From: Streptacidiphilus sp. P02-A3a
GTDB lineage: Bacteria; Actinomycetota; Actinomycetes; Streptomycetales; Streptomycetaceae
Direction: 5' to 3'
Assembly (NCBI RefSeq): GCF_014084105.1
Contig: NZ_CP048289.1
Coordinates: 6,457,922-6,521,921, forward strand
DNA: 64,000 nucleotides
Part shown: piece after piece, positions 18,695 to 27,337 of the stretch
Position numbering within the stretch: position 1 is the first letter of the stretch
Layout of the letters: every line of letters starts with the position of its first letter
Position numbers and translations under genes: made by a program
Notes under the pieces: model-generated
Databases searched by the model: none
Seen by the model: the letters and a program-made list of their open reading frames with translations, nothing else
What the model was told of the DNA's origin: nothing

Positions 18695-18720
18695 GGAACG
18701 CAGTTCCGGACCTATTCGTT
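18695..18720 (+). promoter_or_regulatory. Possible ECF-sigma promoter upstream of the diiron-enzyme operon
   Basis: GGAAC (18695-18699) and CGTT (18717-18720) are 17 nt apart, which fits the general ECF promoter pattern. A TATAAT at 18725-18730 and a TTGACA at 18753-18758 lie nearby but do not pair with each other at standard spacing. The whole 18700-18790 stretch is A+T-rich for this genome. The long leader of about 250-300 nt to the first gene is unexplained. Confidence 0.35.
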
Positions 18721-19032
18721 CCAGTATAATCTGCATCGGACGACGAGATGAATTGACATATACTCTTCACAATTCAGCGTCACTGCTGGTCAGCGCCCTT
18801 GCTCGCGGGCATGGCCGGATCCGGCCCGGTGCCGGGGCCTTGCGCCGAATGGAAGCCTGAATCTAACGTTCTGACTGTGGCGGATCACGCCAGCCAGGAT
18901 CCGCTCTCCCTCCACCGCACCCGGGATGCCGGTGGAATTCCGCACGGGGAGAGCGTGAAGGAGAGCGTGAAACACCGCACCGAGGCACTTCCCACCCCCG
19001 TTGAAATAAACGTGCAGAAGGGTGTGTTCACT

Positions 19033-19740
19033 ATGTCCGGACTCGACCGCGGGCGTCTTGAGAATCTGGCCGCCGAACTCCTGGAAAAGCAGTTCCAACG
19101 CGTTCCGAAGCTGCGTGAGCTTCACCGCGGCGAATGGATCGACCGCGACTACTACGTCCGCCACATCACCGAGACGGTGCTGCGGATCCGACTGAACAAC
19201 GAGGTCGACAGCTACGCGCTGTACAAGGTCGGCTCGCAGGACGACGCGCTGGCCGCGAAGCTCGCCAAGTACCTGGCCGAGGAATTCGGCCACGAGAACA
19301 TGTTCGTCCGTGACCTGGAGAAGCTCGGCCTCTCCTTCGAGGCGCTGAACGCCACCCCGATCTTCCCGTCCACCGCCAAGCTGATGGGCTACCTGCGGCT
19401 TGAGGCCGACCGCTCCGGTCCGGCCCCGACCACGATCTGGGACTGGTTCGTGGAGTGGTACTCCGACCGCTACAACCCGATCATCACCGACAAGGCGGCC
19501 AGCGAGTTCGGCAAGGAGTACGTGCACGGCACCCGCGCGCACATCGCCTTCGACGAGTCGCACGACCACGACGAGCTGATGTTCCGCACCGTCTCCCGGG
19601 CCGTCGAGAAGTTCAGCTCCCCCGCGCAGGCCGAGGTCTACCTCACCGTCTTCATCGACCTGATCGGCGACTACTTCGACGAGCTGTACCAGGCGACGGT
19701 CGGCTCCCGGGCCGCCGAGCCGGCCGCCGTCGGCGCCTGA
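19033..19740 (+). CDS. Heme-oxygenase-like diiron oxidase/oxygenase (HDO)
   Basis: This 235-residue, all-helical protein belongs by motif to the iron-containing redox enzymes with the heme-oxygenase fold. Likely metal ligands are E84xxH87 (in EEFGHE) and H170xxxD174xxH177 (in HIAFDESH). The second pattern has the spacing of the ligands in SznF and CADD, and ExxH recalls UndA. Known members perform C-C cleavage, N-oxygenation or desaturation of amino or fatty acids; which applies here is unknown. ATG 19033 has AAGGGTG upstream. Only 1 nt separates its stop from the first ATP-grasp gene, so it opens a five-gene operon and likely tailors the amino acid that the ligases join. Confidence 0.8.
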   Translation: MSGLDRGRLENLAAELLEKQFQRVPKLRELHRGEWIDRDYYVRHITETVLRIRLNNEVDSYALYKVGSQDDALAAKLAKYLAEEFGHENMFVRDLEKLGLSFEALNATPIFPSTAKLMGYLRLEADRSGPAPTTIWDWFVEWYSDRYNPIITDKAASEFGKEYVHGTRAHIAFDESHDHDELMFRTVSRAVEKFSSPAQAEVYLTVFIDLIGDYFDELYQATVGSRAAEPAAVGA

Positions 19741-19741
19741 G

Positions 19742-20998
19742 ATGACCACGGACCTGCGCGACGCACGGGCCGGGCGGGTCCTGGTCGTCGAGCCGATGTC
19801 CTCCGGGACGGCGCTGCTCGGCGCCGCGCACGACCTGGGCCTGGAGACGGTGGTGCTGTCGCACGACCGCGACGACCGCCGCCTCCCGGACCGGCTCCGC
19901 AAGGACATCGACACCCTGGTGGTGCTCGACACCAACGACGAGCCCGCGCTGCTGGAGGCAGCCGTCCGGCTGCACCGGCAGCGCGGGTTCGCCGGGGTCC
20001 TGCCGGGGTTCGAGTTCTACGTGCCGGCGGCCGCCCGGGTCGCCGCCCGGCTCGGCCTGCCGGGGCTGGCGGCGGCGTCGGTCGAGGAAGTCCGCGACAA
20101 GGAACTGATGCGCCGTCATGTTGCCTCCGCCGGGCTGCGGACACCCCGGTTCGCGGCCGTCGCCGCCGCTGCCGAACTCCCGGCAGCGGCGGCCGAGGTG
20201 GGCTTCCCCTGCGTCCTGAAGCCGACCGACTCGGCGGGCAGCATCCACGTCAGCAGGGTCGAGAGTCTGGACCAACTCAAGAACGCCTACCAGCGGTTGA
20301 CGCATGATCAGCGGCTGGACCTGGGGCGCGGACTGGACGGTCGGGTGCTCCTGGAGGAGTACCTGGACGGCCCGGAGGTCTCGGTCGAGGGCTATGTGGC
20401 CGCCGGTCGGGTCACCGTGGTCGCCGTCACCCGCAAACTCCTGGGCCCGGAACCGTACTTCGTCGAGCTCGGGCATGTGGTCCAGGCCGAGCTGGAGCCC
20501 GCGGTGCGCCGCGCGGTCGAGGCCTACGCGGCTGCGGTGGTGGCCGCGCTGCACGTCACGGTCGGCCCCTTCCACTGCGAGTTGCGGCTGCCCGGCGGCG
20601 AGCCGGTCCTGATCGAACTGGGCGCCCGGATGGGCGGCGACCGGATCCCCGACCTGGTCGGGATCGCCACCGGGGTACCGCTGGCGCACCTGGCGGTGGC
20701 CGCGCACACCGGCCTCGACCCGCAGGAGGTCCCGCTGGGATCGCCCCGGGCCAAGTACGCCGGCATCCACTTCTTCACCGCGCCGGGCCCGGGCGGGTAC
20801 CGGGCCGTCCACGGGCTGGAGCGGCTGCGCGCGCGGCCCGAGGTCCTGGAGGCCGAACTGCACCTGCCCCCCGGCCGCGCGGTCCCGGCCGCGCACGACT
20901 TCCGCGGCCGGATCGGCCACGTCCTGTACGCCACCGACTCCTACGCCGACGCCCTGGAGCTGCGGCGGACGATCGATCTTGGAGTGACCTTTGACTAG
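19742..20998 (+). CDS. ATP-grasp amino-acid/peptide ligase 1
   Basis: This 418-residue enzyme has an N-terminal Rossmann-like domain (RVLVVEPMSSGTALLGAA), a central RDKELMRRHVASAGLRTPRF, and ATP-grasp motifs PCVLKPTDSAGSIHV, VLLEEYLDGPEVSVEGY and VGPFHCELRLPGGEPVLIELGARMGG. It resembles L-amino-acid ligases and carnosine-synthase-like enzymes, which form dipeptides through an acyl phosphate. It follows the diiron enzyme by 1 nt and overlaps ligase 2 by 8 nt. Its substrates are unknown, but pairing with a second ligase suggests stepwise assembly of a tripeptide or conjugate. Confidence 0.85.
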   Translation: MTTDLRDARAGRVLVVEPMSSGTALLGAAHDLGLETVVLSHDRDDRRLPDRLRKDIDTLVVLDTNDEPALLEAAVRLHRQRGFAGVLPGFEFYVPAAARVAARLGLPGLAAASVEEVRDKELMRRHVASAGLRTPRFAAVAAAAELPAAAAEVGFPCVLKPTDSAGSIHVSRVESLDQLKNAYQRLTHDQRLDLGRGLDGRVLLEEYLDGPEVSVEGYVAAGRVTVVAVTRKLLGPEPYFVELGHVVQAELEPAVRRAVEAYAAAVVAALHVTVGPFHCELRLPGGEPVLIELGARMGGDRIPDLVGIATGVPLAHLAVAAHTGLDPQEVPLGSPRAKYAGIHFFTAPGPGGYRAVHGLERLRARPEVLEAELHLPPGRAVPAAHDFRGRIGHVLYATDSYADALELRRTIDLGVTFD

Positions 20999-22265
20999 CC
21001 AGCCCGAAAGCAGCCACCCCGCCGCCGGGTCCGAACCGAGCCCGCTGCTGCTCGTCGTCAACCGCTTCGACGACGAGTTCGGCGAGTACCACCGCTTCGT
21101 CCCCGGCGGCACCCACCGTCTGGCCTACCTGACCACCGAGGACGGACTGCCGCCGCTGGACCAGGACAGCGCGGTGGAGACCGTCGTGGTACCGGACCTC
21201 GACTTCGACACCCTGCTCCCGGCCGCCCGCCGGATCGCCGAGCGGCACGGGCCGCTCGCCGGGATCGTCGGCCCGTCGGAGTTCGACCTGCTCACCGCCG
21301 CCCGGCTGCGCGCGGCGCTGGGTGTCCCCGGCTGGAGCACCGAGTACGTGCGGCGGTTCCGGGACAAGACGCTGATGAAGCACTGGATCCACAGCGCCGG
21401 GGTCCGCGCCCCGCGCTACCTGTCGCTGGAGGCCGGGGTCGAGGCCGCCGAGCTGGTCGACCGGTTGGGCCTGCCGCTGATCCTCAAGCCGGTCGACGGC
21501 GCGGCCTCGCGCGGCGTGGTACTGGTCCGCACCGGGCCCGAGCTGGCCGAGGCGCTGGCCCGGATCGCCGCCGAAGGGGGCACCGACTACGAGGCCGAGG
21601 AGTACGTCGAGGGCGCGGTGCACCACCTGGACGGCATCCGCAGCCAGGGGCGGTTCCACTTCGTCACCGCCTCCGCGTACGTCAACACCTGCCTGGACTT
21701 CACCCGGGGCGTCCCGCTCGGCTCGGTCCTGCTCGACCCGGGACCGCTGCGCACCCGGCTGGTCGGCTTCGCCGCCGACGCGCTGGACGCGCTGGAGCTG
21801 TGGGACGGACCGTTCCACCTGGAGGTCATCGTCACCGCGGCCGGGGAGCCGGTGTTCCTGGAGGTCGGGCTGCGGCCCGGTGGCGCCGGGGTGCCGTTCC
21901 TGCACCGCGACCTGTTCGGCATCGACCTCTTCGCCGAGGCGTTCCGGACCAGCGTCGGCCTGCCGCCGCTCAGCCCGGAGCAGCAGCCGACCGGCAGTGG
22001 CGGCGGCTGGCTGGTCTTCCCCGAGCCGACGCCCCCGCCGCAGCGGCTGACCGCGCGCACCTCGCTGCTCGGCGTGGTGCCGCAGGTCTACGCCGAGGCG
22101 CTGCCGGAACCCGGGCACGTCTTCGACGGTGAGGGCGGCTACGACCACGCCGGTGGGCGGTTCCTGTTCCGGGGCGAGGACCAACTCTCGGTCCAGCGTG
22201 CGGTGTCGGCGGCGATCTCCGGCTACCGGCTGGACCTCGACGCGACCGTGACGGTCCGCGGATGA
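20991..22265 (+). CDS. ATP-grasp amino-acid/peptide ligase 2
   Basis: This 424-residue enzyme has the same overall build as ligase 1: RFRDKTLMKHWIHSAGVRAP, LPLILKPVDGAASRGVVLV, YEAEEYVEGAVHHLDG, and GPFHLEVIVTAAGEPVFLEVGLRPGG. The TTG start at 20991 is decided by GGAG at 20981-20984, and the gene overlaps the 3' end of ligase 1. The two sequences differ enough that they probably use different substrates. ATGA couples it to the next gene. Confidence 0.85.
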   Translation: MTSQPESSHPAAGSEPSPLLLVVNRFDDEFGEYHRFVPGGTHRLAYLTTEDGLPPLDQDSAVETVVVPDLDFDTLLPAARRIAERHGPLAGIVGPSEFDLLTAARLRAALGVPGWSTEYVRRFRDKTLMKHWIHSAGVRAPRYLSLEAGVEAAELVDRLGLPLILKPVDGAASRGVVLVRTGPELAEALARIAAEGGTDYEAEEYVEGAVHHLDGIRSQGRFHFVTASAYVNTCLDFTRGVPLGSVLLDPGPLRTRLVGFAADALDALELWDGPFHLEVIVTAAGEPVFLEVGLRPGGAGVPFLHRDLFGIDLFAEAFRTSVGLPPLSPEQQPTGSGGGWLVFPEPTPPPQRLTARTSLLGVVPQVYAEALPEPGHVFDGEGGYDHAGGRFLFRGEDQLSVQRAVSAAISGYRLDLDATVTVRG

Positions 22266-23851
22266 CCTCCGGGGTGCTCCGGGTCCAGCTCGGTGAGCCC
22301 TCCGCGATCGACCCGGCCACCGCCTTCGAACACGACGGCACACTGGTCGCGGGGCTGCTGGCGGACCCGCTGGTGGACTGCGACCCGGTGACCGGACGGC
22401 TGGCCCCGGCAGCCGCGAGCGGCTGGACGGTCGCGGCGGACGGCCTGAGCGTCCGCTTCGAGCTGCGCCCCGGCGTCCGGTTCCACCACGGCCGCGAGGT
22501 CACCGCCGAGGACTACCGCTACGCGTTGTCCCGCGCCGTCCGGCCGGGAACGCGGTCGGCGACGGCGTCCGCCCTGGCGGTGCTGGACGGCTACCAGGAG
22601 GTGGCCTCCGGCCGCGAGCAACTGCTGCGCGGGGTGGGCGCGCTGGGCCCGTACCGGCTGGAGGTCCGGCTGAGTCGGCCGTTCCACGAGATCGCCGCCG
22701 TCTTCAGCCAGCGGGTCACCGCACCGGTCCCGGCCGAACTGGTCGAGGCGGATCCGGTGGGGTTCGCCCGGCGTCCGGTCAGCAACGGCCCGTACCGGGT
22801 GGTCGAGGAGTGGCGGCCCGGGCGCGGCCCGGTACTGGAACGCTTCGACGGCTACCACGCCGCCAACGCGGCTCATCCGCGCGGCGGGGCCGGGCTCAGC
22901 CCGCGGATCGCCTTCCATCTCCACACCGACCTGTCCGACGCCTACCGTGCTTTCCTGGACGGCGAGTTGGATGTGACCGAGGTTCCGCCCGACCTGGTCG
23001 ACCGGGCGGCGGTGGAAGCGGGGGCGGCCCTGCACCGCACTCCCAACCCGATGGTCACCTACCTGGGCTTCCCGACCCGGGTCCCACCGTTCGACGATCC
23101 GGTGGTGCGGCGGGCGGTGGCGATGTGCGTCGACCGGGAGTCCATCGGCCGGCGCCGTTTCGGCGGCGCCCGGCCGGTGGCGGACCGGCTCGTCCCGCCG
23201 CTCTCGGACCCGGGTCCGGGCCCGTCCCGCCCCCGGCTGCGGCTCGCCCACGATCCGCGCGGGGCACGGCGGTTGCTGGCCGAGCAGGGCATCGAGCCGC
23301 CGCCGGGGGGCGTCACGCTGCTCTTCAACGCGGGCCAGGGACACGACGGCTGGGTCGCGGACGTGGCCCGCGGCATCAGCGAGGGGCTCGGCTGGCAGGT
23401 CTCGCCGCGCCGCCTGGAGTGGCCCGCCTACCTGCGCGAACTCCGTTACTCCGAAGGCCTGTTCCGGATGAACTGGGCGGTCGGCCAACTCTCCTTCGAC
23501 CACGCGCTGTACCCGCTGGTGCACAGCACGGCGGTGGCGGAGGGCAACCACCCCGGCTACCGCAGCCCCCGGGTGGACGCACTGCTCGACACCGCCCGGG
23601 CCACCGCCGACGCGAGCGTCCGGCGCGGGCGCTACCGGGAGGCGGAGCAGGCCGCCCTGGACGAGCTGCCGCTGCTGCCGCTCTGGCAGGGCGCGCTGCA
23701 CCACCTGGTCGCCCCCGACCGGGTCCAGCCGCTCGGCCCGCCGATCGACGTCCTGGGCGTGCCCGCGCTGCGCCAGTACCGCCTGCTCGGGACCGCCACC
23801 GGGAGCCGGGACCGGAACCGGGTCGCGGCCGGGATCGGGGACCCGCGATGA
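22262..23851 (+). CDS. Family 5 solute-binding-protein homologue without signal peptide
   Basis: This 529-residue protein has the fold of peptide-binding proteins of ABC importers (RFELRPGVRFHHGREVTAEDY; then SNGPYRVVEEWRPG; ending PLLPLWQGALHHLVAPD). It begins directly with LRVQLGEPSAIDPATAFEHDG, which is the start of a mature SBP_bac_5 domain. There is no signal peptide and no lipobox, and the ATG is fixed by ATGA overlap with ligase 2. So it is likely cytoplasmic. It may hold the peptide product or an intermediate, or sense it. No ABC transporter genes for peptides are beside it; an MFS exporter follows with ATGA overlap. Confidence 0.82.
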   Translation: MTSGVLRVQLGEPSAIDPATAFEHDGTLVAGLLADPLVDCDPVTGRLAPAAASGWTVAADGLSVRFELRPGVRFHHGREVTAEDYRYALSRAVRPGTRSATASALAVLDGYQEVASGREQLLRGVGALGPYRLEVRLSRPFHEIAAVFSQRVTAPVPAELVEADPVGFARRPVSNGPYRVVEEWRPGRGPVLERFDGYHAANAAHPRGGAGLSPRIAFHLHTDLSDAYRAFLDGELDVTEVPPDLVDRAAVEAGAALHRTPNPMVTYLGFPTRVPPFDDPVVRRAVAMCVDRESIGRRRFGGARPVADRLVPPLSDPGPGPSRPRLRLAHDPRGARRLLAEQGIEPPPGGVTLLFNAGQGHDGWVADVARGISEGLGWQVSPRRLEWPAYLRELRYSEGLFRMNWAVGQLSFDHALYPLVHSTAVAEGNHPGYRSPRVDALLDTARATADASVRRGRYREAEQAALDELPLLPLWQGALHHLVAPDRVQPLGPPIDVLGVPALRQYRLLGTATGSRDRNRVAAGIGDPR

Positions 23852-25230
23852 CCTCGGCCCCGGCGTCGCCGGTGCTGCGCTGGGCGCGCGGGCAGGTCCC
23901 GGAGCATCCGGTGGGCCGGGCCGTGGCGGCGGCGGCGATGACCGGCTGGATCGGCACCGGCGTGTGGATCTCCGCCTCGACGCTGTTCTTCACCCGGTTG
24001 CTCGGGCTGACCGCGGACCAGGTAGGCACCGGGCTGGCGCTCGGCGGTGTGCTCGGCCTGCTGGCCATGGTGCCGGTGTCGCTGCTGGCCCGGCGGCTGC
24101 ACGCCGGACGCGTGGCCACGGTGTTGCAGGTGGTCCGCGGCCTGTCCTTCCTCTCCTTCCTGGCCGTCGACTCGGCCGCCACCTTCTACCTCGCGCTGGC
24201 CCTGGTCTCGGTGACCGACGGCCCGGGCAAGATGTTCAGCCAGATCATGGTCGGCCGCTTCGTCCCCGAGTCGGACCGCTCCGGGACCATGGCCGGGATC
24301 CAGGTGGCCACCAACCTCGGCGTCACCGCCGGGGCGCTGCTCGGCGCGGTCGGACTGCTGCGGGTGGACCGGTCGGCCTTCGACGCGGTCGTGGCGGCGG
24401 TCACCGTTGCCTTCTTCCTGTCCGCGGTGCTGCTCGCCCGCAGCACCTGGCGGATGGCCGACCTCGGCCCGGACCGGGGGCCGCGCGCGGCGGCCGGGAC
24501 CGGCCGGGTGTCCCGGCTGCGACGGCTGCGCACCGGCCTGCGCCCGCTCCGGGACCGCCGGTTCGCCCTGCTCACCGCCGGGAACGGGCTGCTGTCCGCG
24601 CACATCCCGCTGATCACCGTGATGACGCCGCTGTGGCTGGCCCGGCGGACGCATGTGCCGCCGGCGCTGATGGGCGGGCTGCTGCTGCTCAACACGGTCA
24701 CGGTGGTGGCGTTGCAGGTGCCGCTCGGCAGGCGGGTGGCGGGGGTGCGCGACGCGGTCCGGGCGGGCTGGGTGGCGGCCGTCGCCCAGGCGGCCGGGTG
24801 CGGGCTGCTCGCCCTGGCCGCGTTCGTCCCGACCGCAGGCGCGGTGGCCGCGCTGGCGGCCGCGGTGCTCTGCTTCACCCTCGGCGAGATCGTCCAGGTG
24901 ACGAGCGGCTGGACGCTGTCCTTCGGGCTCGCCCCGCAGGACCGCCGCCAGGCCGTCTACCTGGGCTTCTTCGGTACCGGACCGGAGGCCACCGCGGTCC
25001 TCGGCCCGGCCGCGCTGGCCTGGCTGACCACCCGCTTCGGCGCCGCGGGCTTCGTGGTGGTGGCCGCTGTCCTGGTCCTGGCCGCCGTCCTGGTCCGGGC
25101 CGGGGCCGCCGCCGGCCGCCCCGCCGTGGCGGGCCCGGCGGCGGCACCGGCGGCGACCCCGTTCCGGGCGTCGGTCAGCACGACTGCTGATAGACGTACT
25201 GACTCATCGAGGCGAAGTCCTTCTGGGTGA
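23848..25230 (+). CDS. MFS transporter (probable product exporter)
   Basis: This 460-residue membrane protein has about 12 TM helices in two halves (TGWIGTGVWISASTLFFTRLL; AGALLGAVGLLRVDRSAF; then after a basic central loop LLTAGNGLLSAHIPLITVM and four to five more). It is last in the five-gene operon, so it likely exports the ligase product. The hydrophilic tail overlaps the convergent sugar-binding-protein gene by 56 bp. Confidence 0.87.
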   Translation: MTSAPASPVLRWARGQVPEHPVGRAVAAAAMTGWIGTGVWISASTLFFTRLLGLTADQVGTGLALGGVLGLLAMVPVSLLARRLHAGRVATVLQVVRGLSFLSFLAVDSAATFYLALALVSVTDGPGKMFSQIMVGRFVPESDRSGTMAGIQVATNLGVTAGALLGAVGLLRVDRSAFDAVVAAVTVAFFLSAVLLARSTWRMADLGPDRGPRAAAGTGRVSRLRRLRTGLRPLRDRRFALLTAGNGLLSAHIPLITVMTPLWLARRTHVPPALMGGLLLLNTVTVVALQVPLGRRVAGVRDAVRAGWVAAVAQAAGCGLLALAAFVPTAGAVAALAAAVLCFTLGEIVQVTSGWTLSFGLAPQDRRQAVYLGFFGTGPEATAVLGPAALAWLTTRFGAAGFVVVAAVLVLAAVLVRAGAAAGRPAVAGPAAAPAATPFRASVSTTADRRTDSSRRSPSG

Positions 25231-26191
25231 TGGCGACCATGGTGGTGCCGATCTGCGGGGTCACCGGCTTGCCCTCGAAGGCCGCGACCAGCTGGTCGAC
25301 GCCGTCGCGGCCGATCGCCGCCGGGTCCTGGGCGATCAGGATCTGCAGCGTCCCGCTCTGCAGCGCCTGCACCTCGGCCGGTTCCGCGTCGAACGCGGCC
25401 ACCTTGACCTTGCCCTGCTTGCCCGCCGCCTGTAGTCCGGTGGCGATGCCCTGGGCGGTGTTGGTGTTGGCGGCGAACACACCGGTCAGCCCCGGGTGCG
25501 CGGCCAGCGTCGCCGAGATCTCGGAAGCGGCGGTGGCCGGGAGGTCGTTGTCGTAGAGGGTGGACAGCAGGGTGACGCCCGGGAACTTCGCCGCCATCTC
25601 CTCGGTGAAGCCCTTGGTTCTGGCGTCGGTGGTGGACACGCCGGGGGTGACGCTGACCACGATCGCCGTGCCGTGGCCGCCCATCAGCGCGCCGAGGGCG
25701 TCGGCGGCGGTACGGCCACCGGCCTCGTTGTCCGAGGAGATCCGGGTGACGCCGATGGACGGGTCGGTGACCGAGGTGTCCACCAGCGCGATCTTCGTGC
25801 CGGACTGCTGCACCTGTTGCAGCGCGGGGGTGAGCGCGGCGGTGTCGACCGGCGAGATCATCAGGCCGTCCGGCCGGGTGGCCGCGTCCGCGTCGATGAT
25901 CGGCCGCTGGACCGAGACGTCCCACTGGGCCGAGCCGTCGGCCTTGAGGGTCACCCCGAGTCTGGCCGCCTCCTGCTGCGCGCCGCAGGTCATGGAGATG
26001 TAGAAGGGGTCGCTCTTGACCCCGGTGATCATGTCGATGGTCTTGCCTCTGAGCGCGCCGCTGGACGCCGAACCGCTCGATCCGGCGTGGCTGCCGGACG
26101 ACGAGCCGCCGGAACTGCCGCAGCCCGCGGCTGCGGTCAGGGCGATCACGGTGCCGGTCGCGGCGAGCAGGCGGGTGGTGCGTGAACGCAT
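25175..26191 (-). CDS. Sugar ABC transporter substrate-binding lipoprotein (RbsB type)
   Basis: This 338-residue lipoprotein has a signal peptide ending at the lipobox LTAAAGC, a Gly/Ser linker, and a type I periplasmic-binding fold (KTIDMITGVKSDPFYISM; RPDGLMISPVDTAALTPAL; ALVDTSVTDPSIGVTRISSDNE). It should deliver a pentose/hexose-type sugar or a similar small ligand to the permease encoded upstream. ATG follows GGGAG. It is third in the operon ATPase-permease-binding protein. Its end overlaps the MFS gene by 56 bp. Confidence 0.92.
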   Translation of the reverse strand: MRSRTTRLLAATGTVIALTAAAGCGSSGGSSSGSHAGSSGSASSGALRGKTIDMITGVKSDPFYISMTCGAQQEAARLGVTLKADGSAQWDVSVQRPIIDADAATRPDGLMISPVDTAALTPALQQVQQSGTKIALVDTSVTDPSIGVTRISSDNEAGGRTAADALGALMGGHGTAIVVSVTPGVSTTDARTKGFTEEMAAKFPGVTLLSTLYDNDLPATAASEISATLAAHPGLTGVFAANTNTAQGIATGLQAAGKQGKVKVAAFDAEPAEVQALQSGTLQILIAQDPAAIGRDGVDQLVAAFEGKPVTPQIGTTMVAITQKDFASMSQYVYQQSC

Positions 26192-26236
26192 GTGGACTCC
26201 CTTGGTCGGGTGGTGGCTGCTGACGAGTCGCGGCGG

Positions 26237-27337
26237 TCAGCCGCGTTCGCGGCTGCGGCGCCGGAGTTGGTCCAGGTAGACGGCCAGCACCAGGGCCGCG
26301 CCGATGGCGACGTCCTGCCAGTACTGCTGGACCCCGACGATGATCAGGCCGGTGGTGAGCACGGCCGGGATGAAGACGCCGATCACGGTGCCCAGCACCG
26401 AGCCGCGCCCGCCGAACAGCGACGCCCCGCCGAGCACCACCGCCGTGATCACCTGGAGGTTGTCGGTGGAGTGCCCGGCGATGGAGGTGGTGCCGTAGGA
26501 GGCCAGCCACATCACCGCGCCGAGCCCGGCCAGCAGGCCGGCCAGCCCGTACACCTTGACCAGGTGACGGTCCACGAAGATGCCGGACCGCCGGGCGGCA
26601 TCCGGGTTGGAGCCGATGGCGTAGGTGTGGCGGCCGAACCGGGTCTGTGCCAGGACCAGGCCGAAGACCACGGTGACCACCAGCGCGATGACCACCAGCC
26701 ACGGGATCTGGCCGAAGAGCTTGCCGAAGCCGATGGTGCTCTGGAGCCGGTTGGAGACCGCTCCGGCCGGGTCCTGGCCGCCGGTGAAGATCTCGGCCAG
26801 TCCGAGCGCGGCGCCGAAGCCGCCCAGGGTGACGATCAGCGGTGGCACCCCGCTCTTGGCGATCAGCAGCCCCTGGAGCAGCCCCCAGGCGAGACCGGTC
26901 GCCAGGGCGATCACGCTGCTGACCGCGATGGTCGCCCATCCGGACCCGGCGCCCCCGTGGTGGATGGTGTACTCGGCGGAGGCGACGGCGGACAGCACCA
27001 GCACCGAGCCGACCGACAGGTCGATCCCGGCGGTGATGATCACATAGGTCATGCCGACGCCGAGCACCAGGTAGATCGCGGCGTTGGTGGCGATCTGGGT
27101 GATGTCGTAGTCGGTGAGGAACCGGCCGGGGGACGCCACGGTGAAGCAGACCACGAGCAGGACCAGGATCCCCGCCGTCCACGCCTCGTTGGCCGAGGCC
27201 GCCCGGCGCAACCAGCCCGGCCCGGCCGGAACGGTGGCGGTGGTAGTGGTACCGGTAGTGGTACCGGTGGCGGGTTCGCTGCTGGTGGCAACGGCCTTGG
27301 CCGGGACGGCCGGTGGGGTGGCTCCGGTGTCGTTCAC
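26237..27337 (-). CDS. Sugar ABC transporter permease (RbsC/FrcC type)
   Basis: This 366-residue protein has 8-10 TM helices and typical family motifs (YVIITAGIDLSVGSVLVLSA; LAQTRFGRHTYAIGSNPDAARRSGI; TAVVLGGASLFGGRGSVLG). It forms the membrane channel of the importer. The GTG start at 27337 overlaps the ATPase stop (GTGA), so the two are coupled. Confidence 0.92.
   Translation of the reverse strand: MNDTGATPPAVPAKAVATSSEPATGTTTGTTTTATVPAGPGWLRRAASANEAWTAGILVLLVVCFTVASPGRFLTDYDITQIATNAAIYLVLGVGMTYVIITAGIDLSVGSVLVLSAVASAEYTIHHGGAGSGWATIAVSSVIALATGLAWGLLQGLLIAKSGVPPLIVTLGGFGAALGLAEIFTGGQDPAGAVSNRLQSTIGFGKLFGQIPWLVVIALVVTVVFGLVLAQTRFGRHTYAIGSNPDAARRSGIFVDRHLVKVYGLAGLLAGLGAVMWLASYGTTSIAGHSTDNLQVITAVVLGGASLFGGRGSVLGTVIGVFIPAVLTTGLIIVGVQQYWQDVAIGAALVLAVYLDQLRRRSRERG

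Noticed and set aside
18753..18781. TTGACA at 18753-18758 as the main promoter of the diiron operon
   Set aside because: No -10-like hexamer follows at 16-18 nt spacing.
25496..26185. 229-codon open frame opposite the sugar-binding protein
   Set aside because: It is antisense to a lipoprotein with clear lipobox and fold motifs.
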